NCBI RefSeq assembly: GCF_001411555.2
Contig: NC_049916.1
Span: forward strand, 11,993,945-12,057,944
Source: Juglans regia
Taxonomy: Eukaryota; Streptophyta; Magnoliopsida; Fagales; Juglandaceae
DNA length: 64,000 nucleotides
Direction: 5' to 3'
In this document: positions 9,476 to 18,718 of the stretch, piece after piece
How the letters are laid out: the number at the start of each line of letters is the position of its first letter
Position numbering within the stretch: position 1 is the first letter of the stretch
Made by a program: the position numbers and the translations under genes
Notes under the pieces: generated by a model
What the model saw: only the letters and a program-made list of their open reading frames with translations
The model's database searches: none
What the model was told of the DNA's origin: nothing

Positions 9476-9534
9476 GAGATTTGTAATCAAATCTCACTGT
9501 GGTAGTCCCAACTACCATTCCCCCCGAATGGTAG
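9476..9534 (+). promoter_or_regulatory. Stem-loop chain SL-1/2/3 in LTR A
   Basis: SL-1 is GAGATTT/AAATCTC (9476-9495). SL-2 is TGGTAGT/ACTACCA (9500-9517). SL-3 is CTACCATTC/GAATGGTAG (9512-9534, loop CCCCC). SL-2 and SL-3 share CTACCA, so only one can form at a time. The chain lies about 430 bp before the LTR end. Confidence 0.6.
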
Positions 9535-9950
9535 ATTTTGCTACAGGATCTGAAGGAGAACTAGGAATCGACCAACTGGAAACGGTCGACTAAGCGATGG
9601 TGTGACGTAGATGGTAGTACATCAGTTACCTCAGATTACTACTTGTATTTGTGGAGTTCAATCTCCAACACTCTTTTGATCACAACTATTTTGGACTAGT
9701 GTTGTGATCTCAGTTGTTTAGTATGTCATTATGTATGAAGTATGTTTTAAGTATTTGGGATATTTCGGTTTGGTGCATAGTATTGCTAAAAAGAAAAATT
9801 ATCCGCTTCGAATATTGCATAATGCTAGATGTATGTTAGGAATATTGCATCTTATATGTCATGAACGGGGGCAGGTAACCTTGTGTTGCATGTCTCGACG
9901 CTTCAAATGTCCGTCCGATCCCAAGCGGAATTTGCGGGAGTCACAACATT

Positions 9951-10318
9951 TCATAGCACAATCCTCATAAAAAATCCACTCAAAAATCGTAACGAATCAT
10001 TGTCGGGTCAGATCATCAAGTCGGGCCTCCACAACAATAAACCAGGCTCCACAAACCCAACACATATATATACACACACCAGAAGGGGGACCAGTAAGTG
10101 CAAGTGAATGAATGCAAGTTAATGAAATGAAGTAATTAGAGGACCAGATAACTGGAACTAATGATAAGTAAGTAACTGAAAGTAAGTACGAGGACCAGAT
10201 AACTGGAAGTAAATAATAATGAAAGCAAGACCAGATAACTTGAATCAAATAGAAAAATGGGACCATATAACTGGATTAAAAGGAAAGTAAATGATAAATG
10301 AGTACGAAATAATAGTTG
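9951..10318. repeat. Iterated CCAGATAACTGG palindromes
   Basis: After the right TSD of LTR A there is no gene. GGACCAGATAACTGG-type palindromes occur at about 10141 and 10193, with weaker copies near 10230 (CCAGATAACTTG) and 10260 (CCATATAACTGG) and a degenerate one at about 10088. They lie next to a minus-strand TATA/poly-A pair and may be LTR or pararetrovirus-type regulatory repeats. Confidence 0.5.
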
Positions 10319-10582
10319 TTTATTCAAAGTAAAACAACTTGCAAAATCTTATTAGAGTAGTTGGGGAAGTAGAGTTACAAGATTACAAGGCAATATGAAG
10401 CAAGAAGGAGAGGGGATTGAAATATTAGGAGAGGCTTTAAGGCGCGTTCTAAGAGATGCCCTCCTTTGAATCTAGGCTCCCCTTTTATAGACAAAAGAAG
10501 AGCTTTTACAATTATTTGTAAATAGTACATGAGCTTACCATGAAGTAACAATCTTTGACTTAACCAGGAGGTAAAGTTAACA
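10319..10582 (-). promoter_or_regulatory. Minus-strand TATA box and poly-A signal of an LTR-like region
   Basis: On the minus strand CTATAAAAGG lies at 10481-10490 and AATAAA at 10319-10324, about 160 bp downstream. A possible LTR start TGTTAACTTTACC begins at 10582. The layout resembles the U3-R region of an LTR, or the promoter and terminator of a plant pararetrovirus-like element, and belongs with the frame ending at 10744. Which of the two cannot be decided from sequence. Confidence 0.4.
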
Positions 10583-10743
10583 ATGAAGCAGAGTAATTGG
10601 AATCTTGTCAGGAAAAGTAGTAGACAAATCAATAGCTTTTTCAACAGTGGTAGTCTTTGGTGATTTTGGTAATTCAGTAGGAATCAATGAGCAATTTAGT
10701 GGCAATTGCGAGAGAGCAAAATCTCTCAGCATGTGCCGACTGT

Positions 10744-11290
10744 TCAATCATTAGATAACCTTGAGGTGTCTTCTAAATCATGTCCAAATACATTACTGTA
10801 GGGATTACTAACAGAAGCTTCAAAGGAGGCTTCAGACTCAGTATCAGGATTATCATCATCTTGTAAGTACTTCTTTAGCAGATAAATCAAGTCTTTTTTC
10901 TTCAACCCTTGGAGCGGATATTTCTTCTTTGATTTAGAAGATTTTCTGGATTTATCTGATTTTGTAGAAGTAGCAGGTTGAGCAATTTGTTTAGCAGATT
11001 TACCAGAAGTAGTGGCCTGAGTAATTGGATATTCGGGCAATGTCAATTGTTTAACAGTAGCAAGGAATTCTTCCATACTCTTTAGGTTTGGAGAAGTTTG
11101 AGGAAAACCTCTGGCAAAATTATCAAAAACATCTTGTGTGTGGGGATATCTGTTTCACCATTTGAAGAACCAATTGCGAATCAATATATCACCATTCCTA
11201 TCATAACTCCATTTTAGCATCAAGGGAATATTGTATTTCTTGCAAAAATGGAGAAAGTATGGGAACTTCTGACTATGTCAATACATTTTG
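10744..11290 (-). pseudogene. Retroelement or pararetrovirus-like ORF remnant, 3' end intact
   Basis: A 110-codon frame starts at 11076 (MEEFLATVKQL) and is rich in Lys and Ser (KSDKSRKSSKSKKK), followed by a Leu/Lys patch (LKKKDLIYLLKKYLQDD) and an acidic tail. The strand above it, to about 11290, continues in another frame with a stop (SQKFPYFLHFCKKYNIPL). The basic-then-acidic composition suits a gag-like or coat-like C-terminus of a reverse-transcribing element, but I do not recognise the family. The TATA/poly-A region follows directly downstream. Confidence 0.35.
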
Positions 11291-11372
11291 AAAACATTAG
11301 CAAAACACTTAATGTCAATACATTTTGAAAACATTAGCAAAAATGAGTCAATACATTTTGACTCATTTTTGC
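11276..11372. repeat. Duplicated 30-mer followed by a perfect 15-bp hairpin
   Basis: TGTCAATACATTTTGAAAAC with its continuation occurs at 11276 and 11313. Immediately after, GCAAAAATGAGTCAA (11337-11351) and TTGACTCATTTTTGC (11358-11372) form perfect arms around a 6-nt loop. The structure sits at the junction with truncated LTR H and looks like a repair or template-switch scar. Confidence 0.65.
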
Positions 11373-11674
11373 TGTCTAAAAAGATCCAAAATCGAACTGA
11401 TTTTCTGCCAACACAAAACCACATTCACCCACCTGTTTTCAAGAGTGGTTTGAGGGATTTTCTGCCATCCAAATGATGCCCCACGACCTGGAGTCATCTA
11501 TAGGACCCTTGCAGCTACTATGGAGAGGAAATGATGGTGGTTTAGGGCATATTTCATTCTGCACAAGTGACCTAAGCTCGTGCAAGCAAATCTGGAAAGT
11601 TTCCAGATTTGAGCCTCTCCCACTTCACCCAATCACCAAGCACCCATGCCAATGTCCCTCACCCCTTGGCCACC

Positions 11675-11681
11675 TATAAAT
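11675..11681 (+). promoter_or_regulatory. TATA box of LTR H
   Basis: TATAAAT follows the CCTTGGCCACC block that also precedes TATAAAA in LTR F (26494). The conserved context supports a retrotransposon promoter. It puts the stem-loops at 12830-13445 within the predicted transcript leader. Confidence 0.6.
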
Positions 11682-12829
11682 ACTTCCCTCCCCTTCTCAT
11701 TTCATCCACACCATAGCTCCAAGCATCATCTTGAGCTTTGAAAGCATTTCCCCCTCTTAGAGATCAAAAGAGTGCAAACCGATTGAGTTTTGGTGAGTTT
11801 TTGAGTGTTCTTGTGTAAGTCAGTCTAGAGTGCTTGGAAGACCACAAAATTTGTAAGTTCTCTTCCTTTTGATCTTAACTAGCATCTCAAGCTTTTTTAA
11901 GTGTTGGTACGATATTTGGTTGAGTTTTGAGAAGGTTATGATACTTAATGCAAAATCGGGTCAATTAAAGGAAGGTTTGAGTGCTTGAATGTTTTTAATT
12001 GAAAATTTAGCTATGGAATGTCCTAAGCATGATTTGATATGATCTATCAATATCCTAACATGATTACGGAAGGTTAAATTTGTGATTAGAAGCATGTCAT
12101 GATAGGTTTTAAATCTATCTTGTTTTGATCATCAAGCATGAATCGATTTTAAGCATATTGGTGATTAGGGATTTCTTAGCTTTGATTAAGTGTTGGGATG
12201 AACTTGATTACTCAAGGATTTGATCTCATATGCATGCATTCATATGGATCAATAGTTGAAAATACACATAGGCATCAACTAGGATGCATGCCTCGGGTTG
12301 GGACTAATTGGACAAGTTCCAATTTGAATTTTAAAAATCTAAGGACATAGATGGTTTTAGAATACAAAAAATATGAAGTTCAAGAAATTTACTTAAATTT
12401 GGAGTTCATTTGCAATTAGTGAAAGTTTCCGGCCTAAATGAAAAGTTTTGAAAATCTAGGGGTATTTTTGTAAATATTCAAATTTTGAAACCTTTGATTT
12501 TGAACCTATCCATAAGAGTATTAATCCTAACTTAGTATACACACGATTTACGCAGCTATGAGCTAATTTCAAATTTTTTCGAAAGTTTGTAAGTTGGCCT
12601 CTAACTTACACCTTGATAAATTTCTTATGAATTATTGATAAATGTTTCATTTATTCTTCAATTATCATTTTGAGCATAAATTATCATGTTATATGACACA
12701 TTGAGTGCATACTTACATAACATATGACATTTTCACCATTTTTGCATATTACATTTATATGCACATGTCATGAAAAATATATTTTTTTTAAAGCATAGCA
12801 TGAAAATCATTTTGTCACGACCCCAAAAG

Positions 12830-12851
12830 CCAGGATGGGGAATTATCCCGG
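12830..12851 (+). promoter_or_regulatory. Stem SL-a in LTR H
   Basis: CCAGGAT pairs with ATCCCGG. Compared with LTR A, the second pair changes from T-A to C-G on both sides, with one A.C mismatch at the third pair. Confidence 0.55.
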
Positions 12852-13385
12852 TGGAACTCCTCTGTCCATTCTGGAGTGTTTAATCATGGAGTGGTAACCC
12901 CTGGATTGACAAAGAACAGTCAAATGGATTCTTTTTAGAGAACGTCGGAGTGAAGTCAAGATGTTATGACACCTAACGCTGGTGGGTGTACACGTTATGA
13001 ATTTTATGATGTTATGTTATATTTACCAATGCATTGAGAATTTGTCTATAGACAATGTAGTTTCTTATATACTCCGGTCACCGGCAGGTACTCACAGTGT
13101 AAATGGGGAACTGTGACATTACCACATGTTATGTTATTAATTAAGATAATTATGTAAGACTACGATGATGAAAGTTTATGATGAAATTTTTATGAAAAAG
13201 TTATGTCTTTTCAAAATGATGATGAAATTACTTATTGAATAAAAACCCGTATCTCCATATTTTTAAAAAGATGTTGAGAATCTAGATGGGAGATATGCGT
13301 ACTGATTTTCCACATCTCATGCATTGCATATCTATCATTTTTCTTGATTGATTTATCTTTGCGTCAGTTAGTTATTTAACTTACT

Positions 13386-13445
13386 GAGATTTCAAGTAAA
13401 TCTCACCATTTTATGGGACCACTATCATTCCACTTGGAATGATAG
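13386..13445 (+). promoter_or_regulatory. Stem-loops SL-1 and SL-3 in LTR H
   Basis: SL-1 is GAGATTT/AAATCTC with loop CAAGT (13386-13404). SL-3 is CTATCATTCC/GGAATGATAG (13422-13445), 10 perfect pairs. The C-G of LTR A is replaced by T-A here. SL-2 is absent. Confidence 0.6.
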
Positions 13446-13913
13446 AAGTTGTGTCAGGAATCGACCATGACGAGATTGATGGAGCACTAGACTTAATTTT
13501 GATGGAGGAGGAGTCGGATCTAGAGAGGAAGCTGGACTTAATTTTGATGTTCATAGCCCAAGTCCTTTATGCTTTAGATCGCATTAAGAGAATGATATGA
13601 CTTTGTATATAAGTCTATGCTACTTTAGTATTTCGAACATGATGATTATCTAATGAAGTTGGGATGTTTTAGTTATTCTGGCATATTTTTCACCTTAACT
13701 TTTTATTTCTGCTGTGATTATTGCATACTGCTAGTTGCATACTAGGATGCATTGCATATTAACTGTCATGAACGGGGGTATGTAACCTTGTGTTGCATGT
13801 CCCGACGCTCTAAATCTCCGTTCTATCCCAAGCGGGGATTGGGGGCGTCACAGCATAAGATAAAAAATTGAAAATATCGTATTTGGGAGATGAAGGTAAA
13901 AATGAAGGAGAAC

Positions 13914-15047
13914 CTAATGAATCAAGGATTGTTGAAGGATCTGATGTAGAGTGTGTAGATGAAGAATTGCAATGAAAACTCTCAAGTAACTAGGTACCTT
14001 TCTGATTCTAGAAGATCTTCTAGGGAGATCAGAAGGTAATGGAACAGTGACAGAAGACAGTGGGGAAGAATTATCAATAGAAGGTGAAGAGTCATTGGAA
14101 TGAAAAGTTTGAGAGCCAACAGATGGTGAAGAATCATTTGGGTGAGAAAGTGAAGAAGAACAAAGAGATGAATCAATAGAGGATGTTGTTGAAGGTACAA
14201 TTGGTTTATGAAAAATAGAAGAAAAATCAGTATTGTTATGAGAAGTAAAAAGAAAAATATGTTCATGAAAAACAACATTTCTTGAAATAAAAGATTGATT
14301 TGTTTTTAAATCAAGAAGTTTGTAACCTTTTATGCCAAAAGGATAACCAAGAAATATGCAAGTTCGAGCTCTAGGATCAAATTTGGTTTGAGATCTTTGT
14401 AGAGTTGAAGCAAAACGAAGACAACAAAAAATTCTTAAATGAGTATAAGAAGGAGAAGATTTGAATAGAAGTTCAAAAGGAGATTTATGATTTAAAGGAG
14501 TAGGAAACCTATTAATGAGGTAAGTTGTTAAAATAGCATCACCCCAAAAATTAATAGGCAAATGAGACTGAATCATCATTGTTCTAGCTACATTAAGAAT
14601 GTGTTGATACTTTCTCTCTGCAACAGAGTTTTGTTGAGGAGTCTTAACACAACTATGCTGATGTATGATGCCTTTAGAATGCAAAAAAGAAGTAAAGAAA
14701 AATTCAGTGCCATGATTAGTGCGAAGTAACTTTATTTTTAAATGAAATTGTGTCTTAACCATTTTATAAAAAGCTCTAAAAGTATGTGAAACTTCAGATT
14801 TATGTTTAAGAAGATAAAGCCATGTAGCACGAGTTGAATCGTCAACAATAGTCAAAAAATATTTGTAACCTTCAACAGTAGGTACAACATATGGTCCCCA
14901 AACAGCACAATGAACAAGATCAAAAGGGGCAGCAGACATATGAACATTATTAGGGAAATGTAACTTCCTTTGTTTAGCTAAAGGACAAATCATGCAAGGA
15001 GTGAAAGGAACAGTCAATTTAGGAGCAAAATTATTCACAAACAACAT
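13914..15047 (-). pseudogene. Copia integrase (element S), open 377 codons but catalytically altered
   Basis: The frame runs from the C-terminal part of the zinc-binding region (CMICPLAKQRKLHF) through the integrase core (PFDLVHCAVWGPYV, FLTIVDDSTRATWLYLL, PQQNSVAERKYQHI, PINFWGDAILTTYLINR) to the linker that normally precedes RT (ARTCIFLGYPFGIKGYK). The first catalytic Asp of the DDE triad is Ala (HCAVWGP where HCDVWGP is usual), and the second is changed in LRTNHGTEF. Only the Glu remains. It ends in a Ser/Pro-rich tail with a stop at 13914. Confidence 0.85.
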
Positions 15048-15199
15048 CCTAGAATTAGAAGGATGACCAAGTCTATTATGCCAAAGCTCATAATTAGAGC
15101 ATTTGGATGAAATGGAGCAAACATGTGAAGATATTGTTTAAGGTAAACAAGCAACATATGTACTAGAAAAAAATTAGGTTTAGAAACAAAAAGGCTTGA

Positions 15200-15540
15200 C
15201 TATTGCAGTATATAAAAGCCTCCTTGCAATTTACCCACTCCAATCAGTCTCCAATAAATCAGGTCCTGTATTAGACAAGTGTCAGAGGAAACCAAAAAGC
15301 AGCAAGTTAGAGATTGTGTTAACTTGCTAATGGATATTAATTTGAATTTAAAAGTTGGAACACATAGAATATCATGTAGAACAAGATGTTCAGAAATAGA
15401 CACAGAACCAATGTGTGTAACAGACATAGATTGGCCATTAGGAAGCTTCACAAAAGTATTAACAGATATGGTAATGGAAGTAAAACAATCAATAGAAGGA
15501 ACCATATGATCAGTGGCTCCAGTATGAAGAATCCAAGAAT
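15200..15540 (-). pseudogene. Copia protease/GAG-pre-integrase remnant (element S)
   Basis: WILHTGATDHMV (about 15505-15540) is the retropepsin active-site region, with His in place of the catalytic Asp (DTGA is expected). The frame continues VKLPNGQSMSVTHIGSVSI and LHDILCVPTFKFKLISISKL, the usual copia protease tail, and then GGFYILQ, the start of the pre-integrase domain. It cannot be active. Confidence 0.75.
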
Positions 15541-15774
15541 TGGAATTAAAAGGAACAATTGAGCAACAACAAAAATAGAATGAGTATTATTTCGAGGAGA
15601 AATAATACCAGAAAAATTATGTGAGACAACTGCATTGACAACAAAAGGAACTTCATCAGCAGATTTAGAAGGATGAAGCAAATTTAGAAGCTACTGATAC
15701 TAATCCTTAGTCAATAAAAAAGGAGAAACAGCTAAGGAATTGCTATAATTGAGGATAACATTATTAGCCATAGA

Positions 15775-16634
15775 CTATTGCCTCTGTCTCAGTTTGTAGC
15801 CTGGGGGAAAGCCATGCAACTTGTAAGACTTTTCAACCACATGACCAGTAATTCCACAATGCTTACAAACTAGTCTATCCTTCTTAGAAAAGGATTTAAA
15901 AGATCTGGTTGCATCATTTTGAGAAACAAAAACATGTGAGTCAACAGAGGCAAGAGAAACAGAAGATATTTCTCGTTGTTGTTCCTCTTGTAAAACAAGA
16001 GAAAAAAATTTATCAAGAGGAGGCAGGGGCTCCATAAGTAGAATTTGTGCATGAGCAGGTGCAAAAGATTCATTCAATCCCATAAAAAAATTGTAAAACA
16101 CGTTCCTATTGAACATAATGGTTCAACGTTTGTACAGCTCTACAAGAAGAAGCAGGAAAAGGCTTGTAATTAGTAAGTTCATCCCAAAGTCCTTTAAGAC
16201 AAGTAAAATATTTACTCACAGAAAGAGAACCTTGAGAAAGAGAGGAAATCGATTTTTGTAATTGAACAATGCGAGATCCATTTTTCTGAGAAAATTGTTC
16301 CTTAAGATCCGACCAAATCACACAAGAAGTTGTAATATACAAGATACTAGAAGAAATTTCAGGAGAAACAGAGTTTAAGATCCAAGATATCACCATATTA
16401 TTACATCAGAGCCATGGAGAGAAAAGAGAGTGTTGATTCCAATTTAGTAATAGATCCATCAACAAATCCAAACTTGTTCTTTGCTGAGAGAGCCATAGTC
16501 ATTGAACGAGACCAGGCATGTTAGTTCTCATCGAGAAGAGGTTGTGTAACCAAGAGAACACCATGATTGTCGCTAGGATGAAGAAAGAAATGAGAAGTGG
16601 CATCCTTAGAGACAAATTTGTGAGACGACGCCAT
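15775..16634 (-). pseudogene. Copia gag (element S)
   Basis: The start codon is at 16634 (MASSHKFVSKDATSHFFLH...). A TAA at 16521-16523 interrupts it (LLDEN*HAWSRSM). Frame changes near 16400 and 16110 split it into three pieces. The zinc knuckle CKHCGITGHVVEKSYKLHG has Ser where the last Cys should be. Typical copia gag order is otherwise retained. Confidence 0.8.
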
Positions 16635-16652
16635 AGAAGCAAGATAAAAGAA

Positions 16653-16664
16653 CGTCTGATACCA
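16653..16664 (-). other. Primer-binding site of copia element S
   Basis: TGGTATCAGACG on the minus strand directly adjoins the LTR end, matching the 3' end of initiator-Met tRNA except near its last bases. This fixes the LTR boundary at 16665. Confidence 0.75.
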
Positions 16665-16895
16665 TGTAAAGTAAACCCTAGCAGACCAAAGGCCGAGAGA
16701 GAGGAAAGAAACTTCTAGAATTGAAGTGAAGGAAATAAAATGTAAGTATTTACATTAGTGTAAAGTAGTCCTATTTATAGGAATACATGAAGAAATAAAA
16801 ACAACATGTGACTATCATGTGATACAAAAAGTGAATCAAAGAATACAACAATAAGAAGATAAAAAATTAATAAGTCTAATTCCTAATATTTTTCA

Positions 16896-17876
16896 TCTGT
16901 TGAACTAGTAGTACGCCAGTACGGTGCCCTGCAAACTTGATGGAGAGTCTAGTGAGATTTTCTTCCTGCTCTAATCTCCGGTGTTATGTACCATTCCTCT
17001 TTCTCAAAGTTATTTTTTTTCCTACAATTTCTTAAGCTTTCTAGACATCATTGACACCTATTTACCTCATCCTTAACATAGCATACATACTCAAGAATGT
17101 GGAGGACGAGGTTTGGTTCTGTAAATGCAGTAAGCTCTCTTTTCCTTCTCACCCAATGGCCATTTTTCCCTTTAGATTTTTCAGACTATACAAGTGAATA
17201 GATGATATTAGTTTCAAAAGTTTTGAACTTTAACATAAATTACAAGAAAACGTGACGGGCATGCTGCATTTATTACAAAAGCAAAGTCTTGCGCATAAAT
17301 AGAATATCTGGAAATGAAAACTGTATTTATTGAATGAATTGATCTATACAAATGTCTACGTGTGTGTGTATATAACATACAAGAAAGTGAATAATTGAAC
17401 CTATTACATTATGACATATGGTTAACTCATGCATAACTATAAGATAAGTAACTAACTATGCATTATGAACTCTAAGGCCTCGTTTGTTTTTGCAGATAAG
17501 ATGGATGATATGAGCTGAGTTGAGATAAAAGTTGAAAGTTGAATAAAATATTATTATAATATATTTTTTAATCTTATTTTTATTTTGAGATTTGAAAAAG
17601 TTGAATTGTTTATTTTATTTTGTATGAGAATTTAAGAAAGTTGTAATGATTAGATGAGATGAGATGAGTTGAGAAGTTTCCTCAAAACAAACAAGGCCTA
17701 AGACTCCCCTCAAGATGGAGTGTGAATATCAAGCACACCCATCTTGGATAGAAGTAAATGAAGCTTAGCAGGACCAAGAGCTTTGGTTAGTACATCAGCT
17801 AGTTGATTAATAGAAGAAACATGCAGGGTTTTTTTGAGGACTTCAGATTGAATATTTTCACGGTTTAAGTGATAGT
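16896..17876 (-). mobile_element. 3' end of a second copia element (R): LTR, PPT and RNase H tail
   Basis: The minus strand holds the RNase H C-terminus (17710-17876: NYHLNRENIQSEVLKKTLHV, then QLADVLTKALGPAKLHLLLS and a TGA at 17710-17712), a purine tract GAGGGGAGTCT, and an LTR running from 17475 down to about 16897 with AATAAA-type signals. A MITE splits PPT and LTR. LTR I is inserted in the RNase H. The upstream pol is not visible. Confidence 0.7.
17473..17701. mobile_element. Harbinger-type MITE, 223 bp (17476-17698), TSD TAA
   Basis: The ends GGCCTCGTTTGTTTT and (reverse) GGCCTTGTTTGTTTT are 15-bp inverted repeats with one mismatch. TAA flanks both sides (17473-17475 and 17699-17701). 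The interior is AT-rich with GATGAGATGAGATGAG near the end. The 3-bp TWA duplication and the size fit PIF/Harbinger. It sits exactly between the PPT and the 3' LTR of copia R. Confidence 0.9.
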
Positions 17877-17999
17877 TGTAACACCCTCTCCCTCTAGGTT
17901 TAAGCATAGTGTAAACTTTTTATCAAACATGAGGGACCAAATGCTACTAACAATAAATTTTTTTACTTAGAAGGCAAGTATAAAAGATTCCATTGTATA
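17877..17999 (-). mobile_element. LTR I, 3' end fragment of the K/L family
   Basis: It starts TGTAACACCCTCTCCC (the LTR 3' end read backwards) within copia R's RNase H. Blocks such as TGCTACTAA and AAAAGATTCCAT parallel the left end of LTR K (18719). It is cut by the next LTR at 18000. Confidence 0.5.
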
Positions 18000-18492
18000 T
18001 GTGACGATCCAACCAAATATTTCTAAGGTCGGAATATGAATAGTTTTATTGAGCCTAAATTAGGTTTAATAGAGCTGTAATTTGTTGAGTTTGACGAGGA
18101 ATTTTAATTAAACTAATAGGCTTAAAATTAAGTTTTAAGGCTGTTAAGGTAGTGGATGATTTCTTATGCTATTAATGGGCCAATACTTTTGGGAAGCCAA
18201 TTGAGATTAATTGAGAAATTTTGAATAGGTCATGGACGCAAAATTTATTATGATGGATTAAGGATTTTTATTGGACTCGACAATTGGGTTAAGATCCATT
18301 TAATATTTAGGGAGCCAATGGGCCCATATTTAATTGGTATTAGGCCTAAGAATTTATTTAAAAGCCCAAAAGTATTTATTAGACGAGTTAAGCGCATTTT
18401 GGAATTTAAAATTGGCCCATTAGGGTTGTTAAGTGACTTGGTCCATGAAACTATAGGCAAACACTATAATATAGTTGGACCCAGCCCATGTG
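18000..18492 (+). mobile_element. LTR U, 5' end fragment
   Basis: It starts TGTGACGATCCAACC, an LTR 5' terminus of the F/M type, followed by AT-rich sequence with GGGCCC-type words. It is interrupted at 18493. No partner end was identified. Confidence 0.45.
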
Positions 18493-18718
18493 TGTAACAC
18501 CCCACCTAAAGACAAATTAGGATTAAACAATAGTAACCCGTGACCATAGTCAAGTAGAAGTTATGATCCTTAAGGAAAGATAACTTTTGGATGAAAAACA
18601 ACTTTCACCATTGGTTTAGTAAGTATTTTGTTTTTAGAATTCTAGAGTAATGTAGATTTTTAAGGAAATAAGTGCCAAGAGGCCAAAAGTAGGATGACAA
18701 GTGGCATGAGGAAACTTG
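18493..18718 (+). mobile_element. LTR J, 5' end fragment
   Basis: It starts TGTAACACCCCACC and contains no other landmark. It is interrupted by LTR K at 18719. Confidence 0.45.

Larger units (their letters stand above)
5535..9950 (+). mobile_element. Solo LTR A, 4,406 bp (5540-9945) with TSD ACATT
   Basis: The LTR opens TGTAATAGCCCGCTAG and closes AGCGGAATTTGCGGGAGTCACA. It is flanked by identical 5-mers ACATT at 5535-5539 and 9946-9950, which proves insertion as an LTR unit followed by loss of the interior. Very long LTRs with TGTAACA...GTCACA ends are typical of Tekay/Del-type chromoviruses (inference). Blocks in order are a 5' half without features, ATG/TGT-rich low-complexity sequence (8090-8560), a conserved stem (8584-8605), phased palindromes (8763-8953), a second low-complexity block (9040-9400), a stem-loop chain (9476-9534) and a conserved 3' terminal block. 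B and C belong to the same family. Confidence 0.93.
11373..13852 (+). mobile_element. LTR H, 5'-truncated, ends at 13852
   Basis: The right end GGGATTGGGGGCGTCACA matches the terminal block of LTRs A, F and M. The body parallels LTR F: ACTTCACCCAATCACC-like sequence, CCTTGGCCACCTATAAATAC, SL-a, and SL-1/SL-3. The true 5' end is missing and the left junction is the hairpin at 11337-11372. GCATA follows the right end, but no matching left duplication survives. Confidence 0.75.
13853..16895 (-). mobile_element. Ty1/copia element S, truncated after integrase
   Basis: Reading the minus strand there is a 231-bp 5' LTR (16895-16665), a PBS directly adjoining it, gag, protease and integrase. RT and RNase H are missing because LTR H begins at 13852. 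The LTR starts TGAAAAATATTAGGAATTAG and ends GGGTTTACTTTACA, and has a CCTATAAATAGG TATA box near 16775. Stops, frameshifts and lost catalytic residues show it is dead. Confidence 0.85.

Noticed and set aside
9476..9534. Intrinsic terminator or bacterial-type riboswitch
   Set aside because: The window is eukaryotic retrotransposon DNA; only the general idea of alternative stems is retained.
18471..18475. ATAGT as right TSD of LTR I
   Set aside because: It is not preceded by an LTR terminus and lies inside LTR U sequence.
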